Positions 7,206-14,179 of a DNA stretch of 14,179 nucleotides are shown here, piece by piece. The position numbers were made by a program, and so were the translations under genes. Below the pieces are notes generated by a model. It worked only from the letters and a program-made list of their open reading frames with translations, was not told the DNA's origin and did no database searches. The stretch covers positions 1-14,179 of the forward strand of contig PKCL01000474.1 in assembly GCA_002862165.1 (NCBI GenBank), given 5' to 3'. Position 1 is the stretch's first letter, and every line of letters starts with the position of its first letter. The DNA is from Planctomycetaceae bacterium (GTDB taxonomy: Bacteria; Planctomycetota; Planctomycetia; Pirellulales; UBA1268).

Positions 7206-8669
7206 TTAGTCTTTACCATCGGTTCGTAGAAAGTTTTTAAACTGCCAGGGGTCAGCAGAGTCAATATTAGGGTTGTTGTATCCACGAAAAGTTTCAGAAG
7301 TGTTGTTGTTAGGTGTCCAATCCGACGCTATCGAAATAAATTTTCCAAGGTACGGTTTGGCGATATCAAGAACGTAGTCATGCGGTAGGTCATCCGGCAT
7401 TTTTACACTTTCATGTGGATTTTCAATCATCCACATGCACGCAGCAACTACAGATATCGCAACCTGCATCGTCGTTGCATTTTGGTGAGGCACAAGCCGC
7501 CGAGATTCTTCGATTGAAAGATCACTACCACACCACCAGGATGTAAGTGGGTGACCCATAACAAGTGCACCGAGGATGTCAGCCCCGCTTGTGATTTCAT
7601 CGGTCATGATACGAGCCCGTGGTTGGAGTTCGTAGTTGTAGCCACGAAGCTCCCAGAGGCTGGCAATAGCAGCATCGCACGGGCAATATGCATAGTGCAC
7701 AGTTGGGCGATAGATTGTTGCTCCAGCATTGTCTCGAACAGTAAGTTTCTCGGTGATCGTAAATGCTTCACCGTGTCGAACAACCATGCCTGTGATGGTG
7801 TAATCAGGAACCCAGCTGGAGACATATGTATTCATTCCCATCCGCGCTAAACAGATCTGGCTTTTTGGGCCATCTTCATGTTCATATGCGAATGAAGGAA
7901 GTTCTTTTTCATGTGTCCCCCAGCCCATTTCAGCTGTTGTTGTTCCTTCTTCACGAAAGCCTTCAACACTCCATGTATTAACAAATTCATTCACTTCCTT
8001 GGGCTTATTAGAAATTTGCGTATCGCGTTCACTGCAGTGAACAACTTTTATTCCTAATTCCTTTGCAAGGTGATTAAAAGTGCGATCTTTTTGGTACTGG
8101 GCAATTCGTTCAGCCTGCTGGCCAGAGAATTTTTGTTGTTCAAGGCAGGCTTCAGCGATGTCAAGAAGAGCCTGCTTCGTAAAGTGACTAATCAGCCCAG
8201 GATTTGCACCGTGCTCCAATACGGCTGTTGGTCCGGGTTCGCTCCATTCTGAGACCATGCGACGTATATTCATATGTCGCCAGTAGAGTGTCAGGTGTGA
8301 TGGATGTGCTCCTTTTGCGTGCTCATACGGATCCCAGAGTTCAACAGATGTATTGAGGTAGAGTGTGCCGTGGTTATGGCACCAGCGAACGATCTCACAG
8401 CAGTCGATGTTCCACGCAAGATCAATGAGGAGGTCACCTTTGCCGACGTGGCGGGTAAGTACTTCGTCAATATTTTCTGGACAGATCTTTTCTTGAACAA
8501 ATCGTACACCTTGTTCGGTCCATGGGCGAAGAGCTTCTTTATCGGGGGAAAAATCAATAATTGTTATCCGTCTTGGGTCAACTTTAATATGGCGAAGAAG
8601 GATTGGAAGTGTACAGCGAGCGACGAATCCAAAGCCAACGAACAGAATTTTGTTATCAAAGGTAATCAT
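7206..8669 (-). CDS. hss: homospermidine synthase
   Basis: NAD-dependent enzyme of 487 residues that joins two putrescine molecules (or putrescine and spermidine) into homospermidine; cytoplasmic. Length is close to the known bacterial enzymes (about 480). The N-terminal Rossmann segment ILFVGFGFVARC (8-19) shows the GxGxxA dinucleotide motif, IIDFSP follows at 37-42, and DLAWNIDC is at 83-90. LEHGANPGLISHF (151-163) and WSVEGFREEGTTTAEMGWG (233-251) are hallmark stretches of the family. VVRHGEAFTI (296-305) with H299 and E301, and W233, probably correspond to the active-site His, Glu and Trp described for the Blastochloris viridis enzyme; the correspondence is from memory. It is the first gene of a minus-strand pair with the ODC-like gene. 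Saccharopine dehydrogenase shares the fold but is shorter and lacks these blocks. The start at 8669 has no good ribosome site (GGGA lies about 15 bases upstream). Gene symbol is the common usage for this family. Confidence 0.93.
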   Translation of the reverse strand: MITFDNKILFVGFGFVARCTLPILLRHIKVDPRRITIIDFSPDKEALRPWTEQGVRFVQEKICPENIDEVLTRHVGKGDLLIDLAWNIDCCEIVRWCHNHGTLYLNTSVELWDPYEHAKGAHPSHLTLYWRHMNIRRMVSEWSEPGPTAVLEHGANPGLISHFTKQALLDIAEACLEQQKFSGQQAERIAQYQKDRTFNHLAKELGIKVVHCSERDTQISNKPKEVNEFVNTWSVEGFREEGTTTAEMGWGTHEKELPSFAYEHEDGPKSQICLARMGMNTYVSSWVPDYTITGMVVRHGEAFTITEKLTVRDNAGATIYRPTVHYAYCPCDAAIASLWELRGYNYELQPRARIMTDEITSGADILGALVMGHPLTSWWCGSDLSIEESRRLVPHQNATTMQVAISVVAACMWMIENPHESVKMPDDLPHDYVLDIAKPYLGKFISIASDWTPNNNTSETFRGYNNPNIDSADPWQFKNFLRTDGKD

Positions 8670-8957
8670 GCGAACATGTAATTCCCAAGGCGACGTGAAA
8701 GTTAAAAATTGTAATGACTATGTCATGAATTAATATAGAAACAAATAAGAAGTATAGCGTTGAATTGGCTGGCGCTTACATTCAATGGATTTGGTAATGA
8801 AAGATCAGATGAAAAGTAGAGCGACAGAATACTTTGTGGGTATGCTTACTCTCATGCAGTAGTATCCATTATCTGTGACGTAGGCGTTTTCCCCTTACTG
8901 CTTGATCAAAGCACTCCTTGTAAATGCTTCTCCTATCAGGACGTACGAGTAAAGCTA
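8670..8957. other. divergent intergenic region between hss and fluC
   Basis: 288 bases without a gene. It must contain the start signals for both the leftward polyamine pair and the rightward series beginning with the fluoride channel. Visible elements: inverted repeat ATGAC-TAT-GTCAT (8714-8726), 45 bases upstream of the hss start, and TTGAAT/ATTCAA arms (8760-8765 and 8780-8785). Several A/T-rich -10-like hexamers occur on the minus strand, but none has a matching -35 at proper distance. I compared the part before the fluoride channel with the fluoride riboswitch and found no match. Confidence 0.5.
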
Positions 8958-9344
8958 ATGACTTTTTCACATGCAATTTGGTTGGCAATTGGTGGAGGTG
9001 TTGGCACACTCGTTCGTGCGGGTGTTGCAATACTCGCTTTACGATTGTGTGGGCGAGAATTTCCTTGGGGTACGTTGGCGGTTAACTTAATTGGTAGTTT
9101 TCTTTTTGGTGTAATCGTTTCGCTTGGACGCGGTCGCATGGGTTTTCCGGCAGGGTGTGAAACAATATTATTAGTAGGATTCCTTGGTGGTTTTACGACT
9201 TATTCAAGTTTTGCATTTCAGTCCTACGAATTTTTCGAGCAGGGGAGACCTCTTCTTGCTGGAGCCTATGTTGTTGGAACGGTTGTTTCTGGTTTAGTGT
9301 TCGTCTGGGCTGGAGTCATAATAGGTCGGCTTGGCAGTGGATAG
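8958..9344 (+). CDS. crcB: FluC/CrcB fluoride ion channel
   Basis: Small inner-membrane channel that exports fluoride, protecting enolase and pyrophosphatase; family members work as antiparallel dual-topology dimers. The 128 residues match the normal length and contain four hydrophobic segments (about 5-29, 38-58, 67-88, 98-123). Family motifs are present in order: GGGVGTLVR (12-20) with the conserved Arg, GTLAVNLIGSFLFG (38-51) with pore Asn N43, and GFLGGFTTYSSFAF (74-87). In the last, the first of the two fluoride-lining Phe positions (TTF in many relatives) is Tyr82; the second, F85, is kept. A single gene rather than a tandem pair suggests a homodimer. The start at 8958 has only a distant AGGA (8938-8941). 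No fluoride riboswitch is visible upstream. The next gene begins 97 bases downstream. Confidence 0.93.
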   Translation: MTFSHAIWLAIGGGVGTLVRAGVAILALRLCGREFPWGTLAVNLIGSFLFGVIVSLGRGRMGFPAGCETILLVGFLGGFTTYSSFAFQSYEFFEQGRPLLAGAYVVGTVVSGLVFVWAGVIIGRLGSG

Positions 9345-9430
9345 TTGCAATATGTTTTCAAGCCAGAGCATGCGTTTCTTGTTGGAGATTGGAAACGTGT
9401 TGCGGTTGATGCCACACAAATATGTTTTAG

Positions 9431-9435
9431 AAGGA
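9431..9435 (+). promoter_or_regulatory. ribosome binding site deciding the GH-like start
   Basis: AAGGA, 6 bases before the ATG at 9442, is the clearest Shine-Dalgarno match in the window. It supports a start 37 codons after the first in-frame ATG at 9331. Confidence 0.65.
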
Positions 9436-9441
9436 CGATAT

Positions 9442-11205
9442 ATGGCTCCTCTCCAACGGCAGTATCTAATCATTTTCTTTTTGTTCATCGGGATTATTGG
9501 GAAAACAAATTGTCTTAATGCGACGGAAGAAAAACTTAACAATAATGAATATCAATGGACTGTCGATCACATGCAGGTCGGTGTTCGTTGGCAGCCTTTT
9601 TCAGGTCGACCGAGAAATAATGCCTATGATTCCCAGCGGAAGATCATAGCCAGAGATAGCAGTTACGTGCAGTTTTGGATGGCATGGTCGGCACTCGAAC
9701 CAATTGAGGCAAACAAAGATTATCTCAGCCAACCATCTGGTTATTTGCAGGCCATTGAGCAAGCGGTCAATGCATGTAGAGACTACGGAATCAAGGTGGA
9801 ATTTGTATTTTTTCATTGCCCTGCGTGGGCTTCTGAGTCAGGGATAAGTGGTGGTCAGCGTCCAAGGCAAGGAACTTTTCCTGCGTTTGTTGGTCGCGTC
9901 GCAAAACATTTCAAAGGCCGCGTTGAATCCTATCAATTGTCTCATGAAGTCAATAATCAAGCGATGATGCAAGGCGCTGACGTCAACTTCTTGATCAAAG
10001 AAATCTTTATTAATGGTGCTCAAGCAGTGAGGAAGGTTTACGAAGAAGATCCAAAATTGCCTGTCCTCATTTCCACATCTGGTATGAGTCCATGTGAGAA
10101 TTGTGGGCAAATGAAGGGCTTGGCGGCAAAGGGTGGCCGCGGAGTGAATGAGTTATACGATCGGTATATTGCAAGCCATGATTTGATGCGGCGTGTCGAT
10201 GCATTGAATTTAAATGTATCGGATCAGAATGATGGATACGGCGGAATGGACGGTAGTTGTGTTGCTTCTGTATGGGGTAATTATGAACTTGTTCGAAATA
10301 AACTTGATCAGGCTGGTTATCACCACAAGTCTGTTTTTTCATCTGAGTCTTGGGTTTCATGGGACGATGGAGCAAGCGCAGTCGACGTGAACGGAGATGG
10401 TCTCAAGAATGAGCAGGATGCATTCGCGCGTACGCTTACGATTATGGGTCAGTGCATGGAGCGGGGCCTTAATACGATGCAGTTTCCGTGGTCAGATAAT
10501 GCAAGCGGCTGGGCAATGGGCTTAACAAAGCGACGAGACTACAACGGTCGGATGGCAATCATCGCTCCTGATAAAATAATTCCATCAAATGATGGCGGTG
10601 CAGACATCATTACTCAAAAAATCAGGCTTGCTGGAAATGACGATAATTTTCAGATTCAAACACTCGATGGTGATGTCTTTACGATCGACAACTATATCAA
10701 TCCACCTGATCCAAATCATCTTCACTATTATGTTTGGCGTTGGTTTTCTCAGATTTCAGCAGGTGCAAATGAAGTCATCCGCCATGCGGTTGCAGGTGAA
10801 TTTGGTAATGACATAGTTGTAACTGGCCCCGGGTTTACGGGGAACGAGCGATACCGGGTCTCTTCTTTCAATCGCACAGAAAAATCTTTTCGGGTCCTGG
10901 TGTATGCGTCAGGAGCAAATGGAAAGACAGAAATGACGGTCACAGTTCCTAGTACGATACAGACTGGTCGTCATTCAAATACCGGCGAGAGTGCAGTTGA
11001 CTTTCGTGGTGAGGGCTTTGCTCGTGGTCAGTCCTATCATGCAAAAGTTATGACAAAAAATATAAGTGACCAAGACGGTTCAGAATCATGTCAGCGAGTG
11101 TTGAATTCGGAGATCACAAGCGTCAAGGAGGATGTTTTGACAGTAACAATCTCTAACGTTCAGAAATTTACGCGGATAGACTTTATTCCACCAGCCGTAG
11201 ATTAA
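9442..11205 (+). CDS. secreted clan GH-A-like putative glycoside hydrolase
   Basis: No named family recognised with certainty. From the ATG at 9442 the product has 587 residues: a signal peptide (LIIFFLFIGIIG, cut near NCLNA, residue 26), a (beta/alpha)8-like region to about 400 and a C-terminal beta-rich region (about 450-587) such as accompanies GH39-type barrels. Clan-like features: WMAWSALEP (79-87), FFHCPAWAS (123-131), a putative acid/base Glu E169 in LSHEVNNQ and a putative nucleophile E302 in FSSESWVSW. The clan normally has Asn before the acid/base Glu; here it is His168. DVNGDGLKNEQD (315-326) fits the 12-residue EF-hand/dockerin calcium loop and sits just after E302. AAGGA at 9431-9435, 6 bases before the ATG, and the signal peptide fix this start; the frame is open to 9331 inside fluC but those extra 37 residues look non-coding. 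An exported sulfatase lies one gene downstream. Substrate unknown; loss of activity is possible. Confidence 0.62.
   Translation: MAPLQRQYLIIFFLFIGIIGKTNCLNATEEKLNNNEYQWTVDHMQVGVRWQPFSGRPRNNAYDSQRKIIARDSSYVQFWMAWSALEPIEANKDYLSQPSGYLQAIEQAVNACRDYGIKVEFVFFHCPAWASESGISGGQRPRQGTFPAFVGRVAKHFKGRVESYQLSHEVNNQAMMQGADVNFLIKEIFINGAQAVRKVYEEDPKLPVLISTSGMSPCENCGQMKGLAAKGGRGVNELYDRYIASHDLMRRVDALNLNVSDQNDGYGGMDGSCVASVWGNYELVRNKLDQAGYHHKSVFSSESWVSWDDGASAVDVNGDGLKNEQDAFARTLTIMGQCMERGLNTMQFPWSDNASGWAMGLTKRRDYNGRMAIIAPDKIIPSNDGGADIITQKIRLAGNDDNFQIQTLDGDVFTIDNYINPPDPNHLHYYVWRWFSQISAGANEVIRHAVAGEFGNDIVVTGPGFTGNERYRVSSFNRTEKSFRVLVYASGANGKTEMTVTVPSTIQTGRHSNTGESAVDFRGEGFARGQSYHAKVMTKNISDQDGSESCQRVLNSEITSVKEDVLTVTISNVQKFTRIDFIPPAVD
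10384..10419 (+). other. EF-hand/dockerin-like calcium loop in the GH-like protein
   Basis: Encodes DVNGDGLKNEQD. Ligand positions 1, 3, 5 and 12 are D, N, D and D with Gly at 6, matching the DxNxDGxxxxxD consensus of EF-hand, dockerin and related loops. It lies 13 residues after the putative nucleophile Glu rather than in a separate domain. Calcium binding is inferred from the motif only. Confidence 0.6.
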
Positions 11206-11245
11206 AATCTGTGATACCAACAATGATTGCAGGGAAGAATGTTGC

Positions 11246-12619
11246 GTGATGGTAAAACAAAAAAAGTACCACCGTTTAAAGAAACAAGTAAGCAGTACTT
11301 TATTTCTTGGGAATCTTGATGAGGTGTTGCATTCTGATGAGCAACTTTTGTTAGCAGAGGCACTTCAATCACGACCGCCAAAAGCAATACGAATGCGGTT
11401 GCCCCAGGCGAGGGGGCTAGCTCTTGAGAGGTCGCTGCCTTTTTCTTCAGACTCAGTACCGTGGTATGCCGCCGGGCACTTCTGTAATGAAGCACATCAG
11501 CCAGGTAGATTTCTTGAGCATGCTGCAGGTGACTATTTTGTTCAGGATGCAGGTTCGATGCTAGCGCTTCGTCTACTTGATGTTCAACCGCATGAATGGG
11601 TTACAGATATATGTGCAGCCCCCGGTGCGAAAGCTTCCGCCATCCTTGAGAAGGTAGGACCAGGCAATGGATTCCTGCTAGCCAATGAGCCGATTCGAGG
11701 TCGATTACCAGCTCTTGAGTTCAATCTGGCACGGGTTGGTTTTCCACGATACTGCATCACATCAAAAGATCCAGAACGATTTAGTCCGCAGTGGAAACAA
11801 CAGTTCGATGCAGCACTGATTGATGCCCCATGTACCGGACAAATGCTTGTTGGTCGGGGTAAACAGTCTTTTGCTGCTTTTACAGAGAGTCAGATTGCCC
11901 ATTCAGCAGCACGACAACTCCGAATAGTGTCAGCAGCATCGAGTCTGGTTCGGCCTGGTGGTCGACTTGTCTATTCCACTTGCACTTTTGCGCCCACTGA
12001 AAACGAAGATGTTATTGAAACTTTTCTCGCCACGCATGAAGGTTGGCATGTGGAACACGTTGCCGAATTACAACAATGGCAATCACCACGCTCACCGGGT
12101 GGATATCGATTATATCCACACCGTGATCGGTGTGCGGGGGCATATGCCGTCCGTTTGCGTTTGTCTGGAGATAGAGAGACAGCACAAAAAAGTATTCGTC
12201 AGAAAGAAATGAAAGACGAGCCTTTGGTGTTAGGAAAAGATTTCGTAGGAAGTACACGCGGTGGTTGTCGAATACAGCATGGAAATCGTTGGGAAGAAGT
12301 ACCGAGTGATATTGAGCGAAAGATTGAGGTGTCTTGTGGGCGGCACGGGGAGATTGCCTATCGTCCCGCTAAGCAGTGGCGCCCATCGCATGCGCTTGGC
12401 TTACGAAGGGATCAATATTGGAGCCCTTCTGGAACGTATGAACTTGATGATTATGGAGCCCAACAATTTATGCAAGGATTATCACTGCCGCCTGGACCAC
12501 TTGGTTGGGTTGTTGCTTCATGGAGGGGGCATCCACTTGGTTGGCTTCGGGGTAATAAAGAAAGGCTAAACAATGGGCTGCCAGCATCGGCAAGGCTTGG
12601 TTTTATACCGATAGTATAG
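11246..12619 (+). CDS. RsmF/NOL1-NOP2-Sun-like RNA cytosine-C5 methyltransferase
   Basis: SAM-dependent m5C methyltransferase of 457 residues acting on rRNA or tRNA. The catalytic domain (about 20-305) has VTDICAAPGAKA (119-130; family DxCAAPGGK), LIDAPCTGQMLVGRG (191-205) with C196 in motif IV and YSTCTFAPTENEDVIE (243-258) with C246 in motif VI; the family uses the motif VI Cys as nucleophile and the motif IV Cys for product release. The C-terminal part (about 350-457) resembles the RsmF extension: SHALGLRRDQYW and PLGWVVASWRGHPLGWLRGN, then LNNGLPASARLG. RsmF makes m5C1407 in E. coli 16S rRNA; the site here cannot be read. The start is either GTG at 11246 or the next codon, ATG at 11249; AGGGA (11231-11235) is 10 or 13 bases away. 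It begins 40 bases after the GH-like gene and could be cotranscribed. The unusual Ala for the second Gly in the SAM loop (APGAK) is noted. Confidence 0.9.
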   Translation: MMVKQKKYHRLKKQVSSTLFLGNLDEVLHSDEQLLLAEALQSRPPKAIRMRLPQARGLALERSLPFSSDSVPWYAAGHFCNEAHQPGRFLEHAAGDYFVQDAGSMLALRLLDVQPHEWVTDICAAPGAKASAILEKVGPGNGFLLANEPIRGRLPALEFNLARVGFPRYCITSKDPERFSPQWKQQFDAALIDAPCTGQMLVGRGKQSFAAFTESQIAHSAARQLRIVSAASSLVRPGGRLVYSTCTFAPTENEDVIETFLATHEGWHVEHVAELQQWQSPRSPGGYRLYPHRDRCAGAYAVRLRLSGDRETAQKSIRQKEMKDEPLVLGKDFVGSTRGGCRIQHGNRWEEVPSDIERKIEVSCGRHGEIAYRPAKQWRPSHALGLRRDQYWSPSGTYELDDYGAQQFMQGLSLPPGPLGWVVASWRGHPLGWLRGNKERLNNGLPASARLGFIPIV

Positions 12620-12788
12620 TCTCTCACAGAGGAAGACAATGATCATCTATCGATGATAAAAGTAAGCTCTTTACAGACTCATCTTTGCTAAAAAATTGTT
12701 TAATGATTGTTGTAATAAAAAAGTTTTTTGAACGGTCTCAAGAAATTGTATCGTGCGTTATACAAATCAGTAGTGCTGAGGGAGTCAA
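12620..12788. other. intergenic spacer before the sulfatase gene
   Basis: 169 A/T-rich bases with no gene. A hairpin ATCATC-TATC-GATGAT (12642-12657) follows the methyltransferase stop but is followed by an A-run rather than a T-run on the plus strand, so it is a poor terminator. AAAAAAGTTTTTT (12719-12731) is a simple palindrome. I could not pick a convincing promoter. GAGGGAG (12778-12784), just before the ATG at 12789, is a good ribosome binding site for the sulfatase. Confidence 0.45.
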
Positions 12789-14179
12789 ATGAAAACTTTC
12801 TATCGATTAATTCTCTGTTGCTTACTGGGTGCTCTCTTGTATTCCCAGAGTAAAGCCGAAAGTCTTAACGTGGTACTCATAGTTGCTGATGATTTGGGAT
12901 GGGGAGAACTTGGATGTTACGGTCAGCAGAAAATTCCAACGCCAAATATTGACCAGCTCGCAGCGAACGGTCAGAGATTTTCTCAGTTTTATGCCGGTGC
13001 ACCAGTATGTGCACCATCAAGATGTGTTCTTATGACCGGGTTACATCTAGGGCATGCAGAAATTCGTGGAAATCTTCAAGCAAAAAAAGCTTTTCCTGAA
13101 TTTAAGGAAGGTCAATATCCCATACGACTTGAGACAATTACGTTCCCTAAATTATTGCAGCAAGCAGGATATAGGACCGGTGCGATGGGTAAATGGGGAC
13201 TCGGGCCTGTTGGGAGTACGGGTGACCCAAACAACCAAGGTTTTGATCTTTTTTTTGGATATAACTGCCAGGCTGTAGCACATAGTTTTTACCCAGAAAG
13301 CCTTTGGCGGAATGCAGAAAAAGTGCACATTAATGACCATCCAATACCGGGTCATAAGAAGCAGCCAGAGGGCGAAGTGCGGATGGAAGACTGGATCGCA
13401 GAGACGTATGCATCACGACCGATTGTCGCTGAAGCAGAGCAGTTTATTCAGGATCATAAAAAGGATGCCTTTTTTCTCTACTGCCCCTTTACCGAACCAC
13501 ATGTTGCAATGCATCCACCGATTGAAACAGTGAATCGCTTTCCTGATTCTTGGGACCATGCACCATATCGTGGTGGGAATGCGTATCTTCCCCATCCGCG
13601 GCCACGGGCCGGTTATGCCGCAATGATTGCGGAACTCGATGACCATGTTGGCCGAGTGGTTTCAGCAATAAAAAAAGCAGGCCTTATGGATCGAACTGTG
13701 ATCATATTTACAAGCGACAACGGTACAACTCACGAAGGGCGTGGTGAACCTGACTTCCATATTGGAGGTGTTGATGCTTTGTTCTTCAACAGTACGCTGA
13801 ATCTGCGGGGTTACAAAGGAAGCGTTTATGAAGGAGGTTTACGTGTGCCGTGTATCGTAAGACTTCCCGGCGACTTTGGTGCTGGTCGTGTCATTGATGC
13901 ACCAGCATGGTTTCCAGATATTTTCCCAACAATTTGCGACATTGCTGGGATCAAAAAACCTCCCAATCTTGATGGAATTTCCTTGTGGAAGTTTTTGGAG
14001 CAGGAAGCATCTCTTTCTTCCCGTCCTTCACCAATCCTTTGGGTTTTTCCTGAATATGGCGGCCAGATGGCCGTGCGAATGAACAATATGAAAGCGGTAC
14101 GTCGTAACCTAAAGGCTTCAAAGGCCAAGTGGAGTCCTTGGGAGGTCTATGATCTGGCGAATGATCCTGCTGAGAAGAT
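12789..14179 (+). CDS. exported S1-family sulfatase (partial, cut by window end)
   Basis: Type I (formylglycine) sulfatase, hydrolysing sulfate esters, probably on a carbohydrate. 463 residues are visible with no stop before the window edge, so the C-terminus is missing. The start follows GAGGGAG at short spacing and gives a signal peptide (1-23, ending SKA). The metal-binding pair D34/D35 is in VADDLGWGE. The maturation motif CAPSR (74-78) has C74 as the residue oxidised to formylglycine by a sulfatase-modifying enzyme, which is not encoded here. GKWGLG (134-139) holds K135, EPHVAMHPP (236-244) H238, TSDNG (308-312) the metal ligands D310/N311, and GYKGSVYEGGLRVP (341-354) K343. This layout matches arylsulfatase A-like and N-acetylgalactosamine-6-sulfatase-like enzymes, often numerous in planctomycetes. 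Substrate cannot be assigned. The GH-like gene two positions upstream could be a partner. Action is in the periplasm or at the cell surface. Confidence 0.95.
   Translation, partial: MKTFYRLILCCLLGALLYSQSKAESLNVVLIVADDLGWGELGCYGQQKIPTPNIDQLAANGQRFSQFYAGAPVCAPSRCVLMTGLHLGHAEIRGNLQAKKAFPEFKEGQYPIRLETITFPKLLQQAGYRTGAMGKWGLGPVGSTGDPNNQGFDLFFGYNCQAVAHSFYPESLWRNAEKVHINDHPIPGHKKQPEGEVRMEDWIAETYASRPIVAEAEQFIQDHKKDAFFLYCPFTEPHVAMHPPIETVNRFPDSWDHAPYRGGNAYLPHPRPRAGYAAMIAELDDHVGRVVSAIKKAGLMDRTVIIFTSDNGTTHEGRGEPDFHIGGVDALFFNSTLNLRGYKGSVYEGGLRVPCIVRLPGDFGAGRVIDAPAWFPDIFPTICDIAGIKKPPNLDGISLWKFLEQEASLSSRPSPILWVFPEYGGQMAVRMNNMKAVRRNLKASKAKWSPWEVYDLANDPAEK

Noticed and set aside
7206..8669. Saccharopine dehydrogenase
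   Set aside because: The Rossmann start is shared, but EHGANPGL, WSVEGFREEG and VVRHGEAFTI belong to homospermidine synthase.
8304..8681. 125-residue plus-strand frame opposite hss
   Set aside because: Shadow of the strongly supported minus-strand gene; no family resemblance.
8870..8957. Fluoride riboswitch before the FluC gene
   Set aside because: The GGCGTTTTCCCC stretch slightly recalls the motif, but the conserved GATG...TTCGCC and AACCGCT-type segments are absent.
9331..9441. Upstream 37-codon extension of the GH-like gene overlapping fluC
   Set aside because: AAGGA and a clean signal peptide place the start at 9442; the extension would bury the signal peptide and has no ribosome site.
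12642..12657. Hairpin ATCATC-TATC-GATGAT as terminator of the m5C methyltransferase gene
   Set aside because: A/T-rich six-pair stem followed by A residues, not T; too weak to call.
1..14179. CRISPR arrays, insertion sequences, attachment sites, defence genes
   Set aside because: No repeated spacers, transposase or integrase motifs, or terminal inverted repeats were seen on either strand.

Overview
The window reads as a chromosomal segment of a Gram-negative bacterium of the PVC group, most likely a planctomycete. This is an inference from gene content: an exported formylglycine-type sulfatase, a secreted clan GH-A-like protein, an exported M16 peptidase pair, a homospermidine synthase, a tRNA gene without encoded CCA, weak ribosome binding sites and moderate GC. 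No taxonomic marker is present to settle it. There is no transposase, integrase, phage gene, CRISPR array or rRNA.

Layout from left to right: a tRNA-Thr(UGU) gene on the minus strand (26-98); about 530 bases without a recognisable gene; a formyltetrahydrofolate deformylase (purU, 628-1527); an intergenic stretch with a GC-rich hairpin and a possible promoter; then a tight plus-strand cluster of two M16 peptidase-family proteins that overlap by ATGA (1763-3343 and 3340-4842) and, 24 bases later, an RsmC-like rRNA methyltransferase (4867-5976). Converging on this cluster is a minus-strand pair: homospermidine synthase (8669-7206) followed by an ornithine decarboxylase-like enzyme (7129-5996). 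A divergent intergenic region separates that pair from a second plus-strand series: a FluC/CrcB fluoride channel (8958-9344), a secreted clan GH-A-like protein (9442-11205), a RsmF/NOL1-NOP2-Sun-like m5C methyltransferase (11246-12619) and an exported S1 sulfatase cut by the window end (12789 onward).

Functional links: the minus-strand pair forms a short polyamine route, ornithine to putrescine to homospermidine. The M16 pair has the usual arrangement of a zinc-binding catalytic chain plus a chain lacking the zinc ligands, both with export signals, so it probably forms one heteromeric periplasmic or membrane-associated protease. The GH-like protein and the sulfatase are both exported and could act on a sulfated polysaccharide, but a housekeeping-type methyltransferase lies between them. 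The most unusual items are the GH-like protein (His-Glu where the clan has Asn-Glu, and an EF-hand-like loop beside the putative nucleophile) and the long insertion inside the zinc site of the catalytic M16 protein. I see no clearly new multi-gene system.
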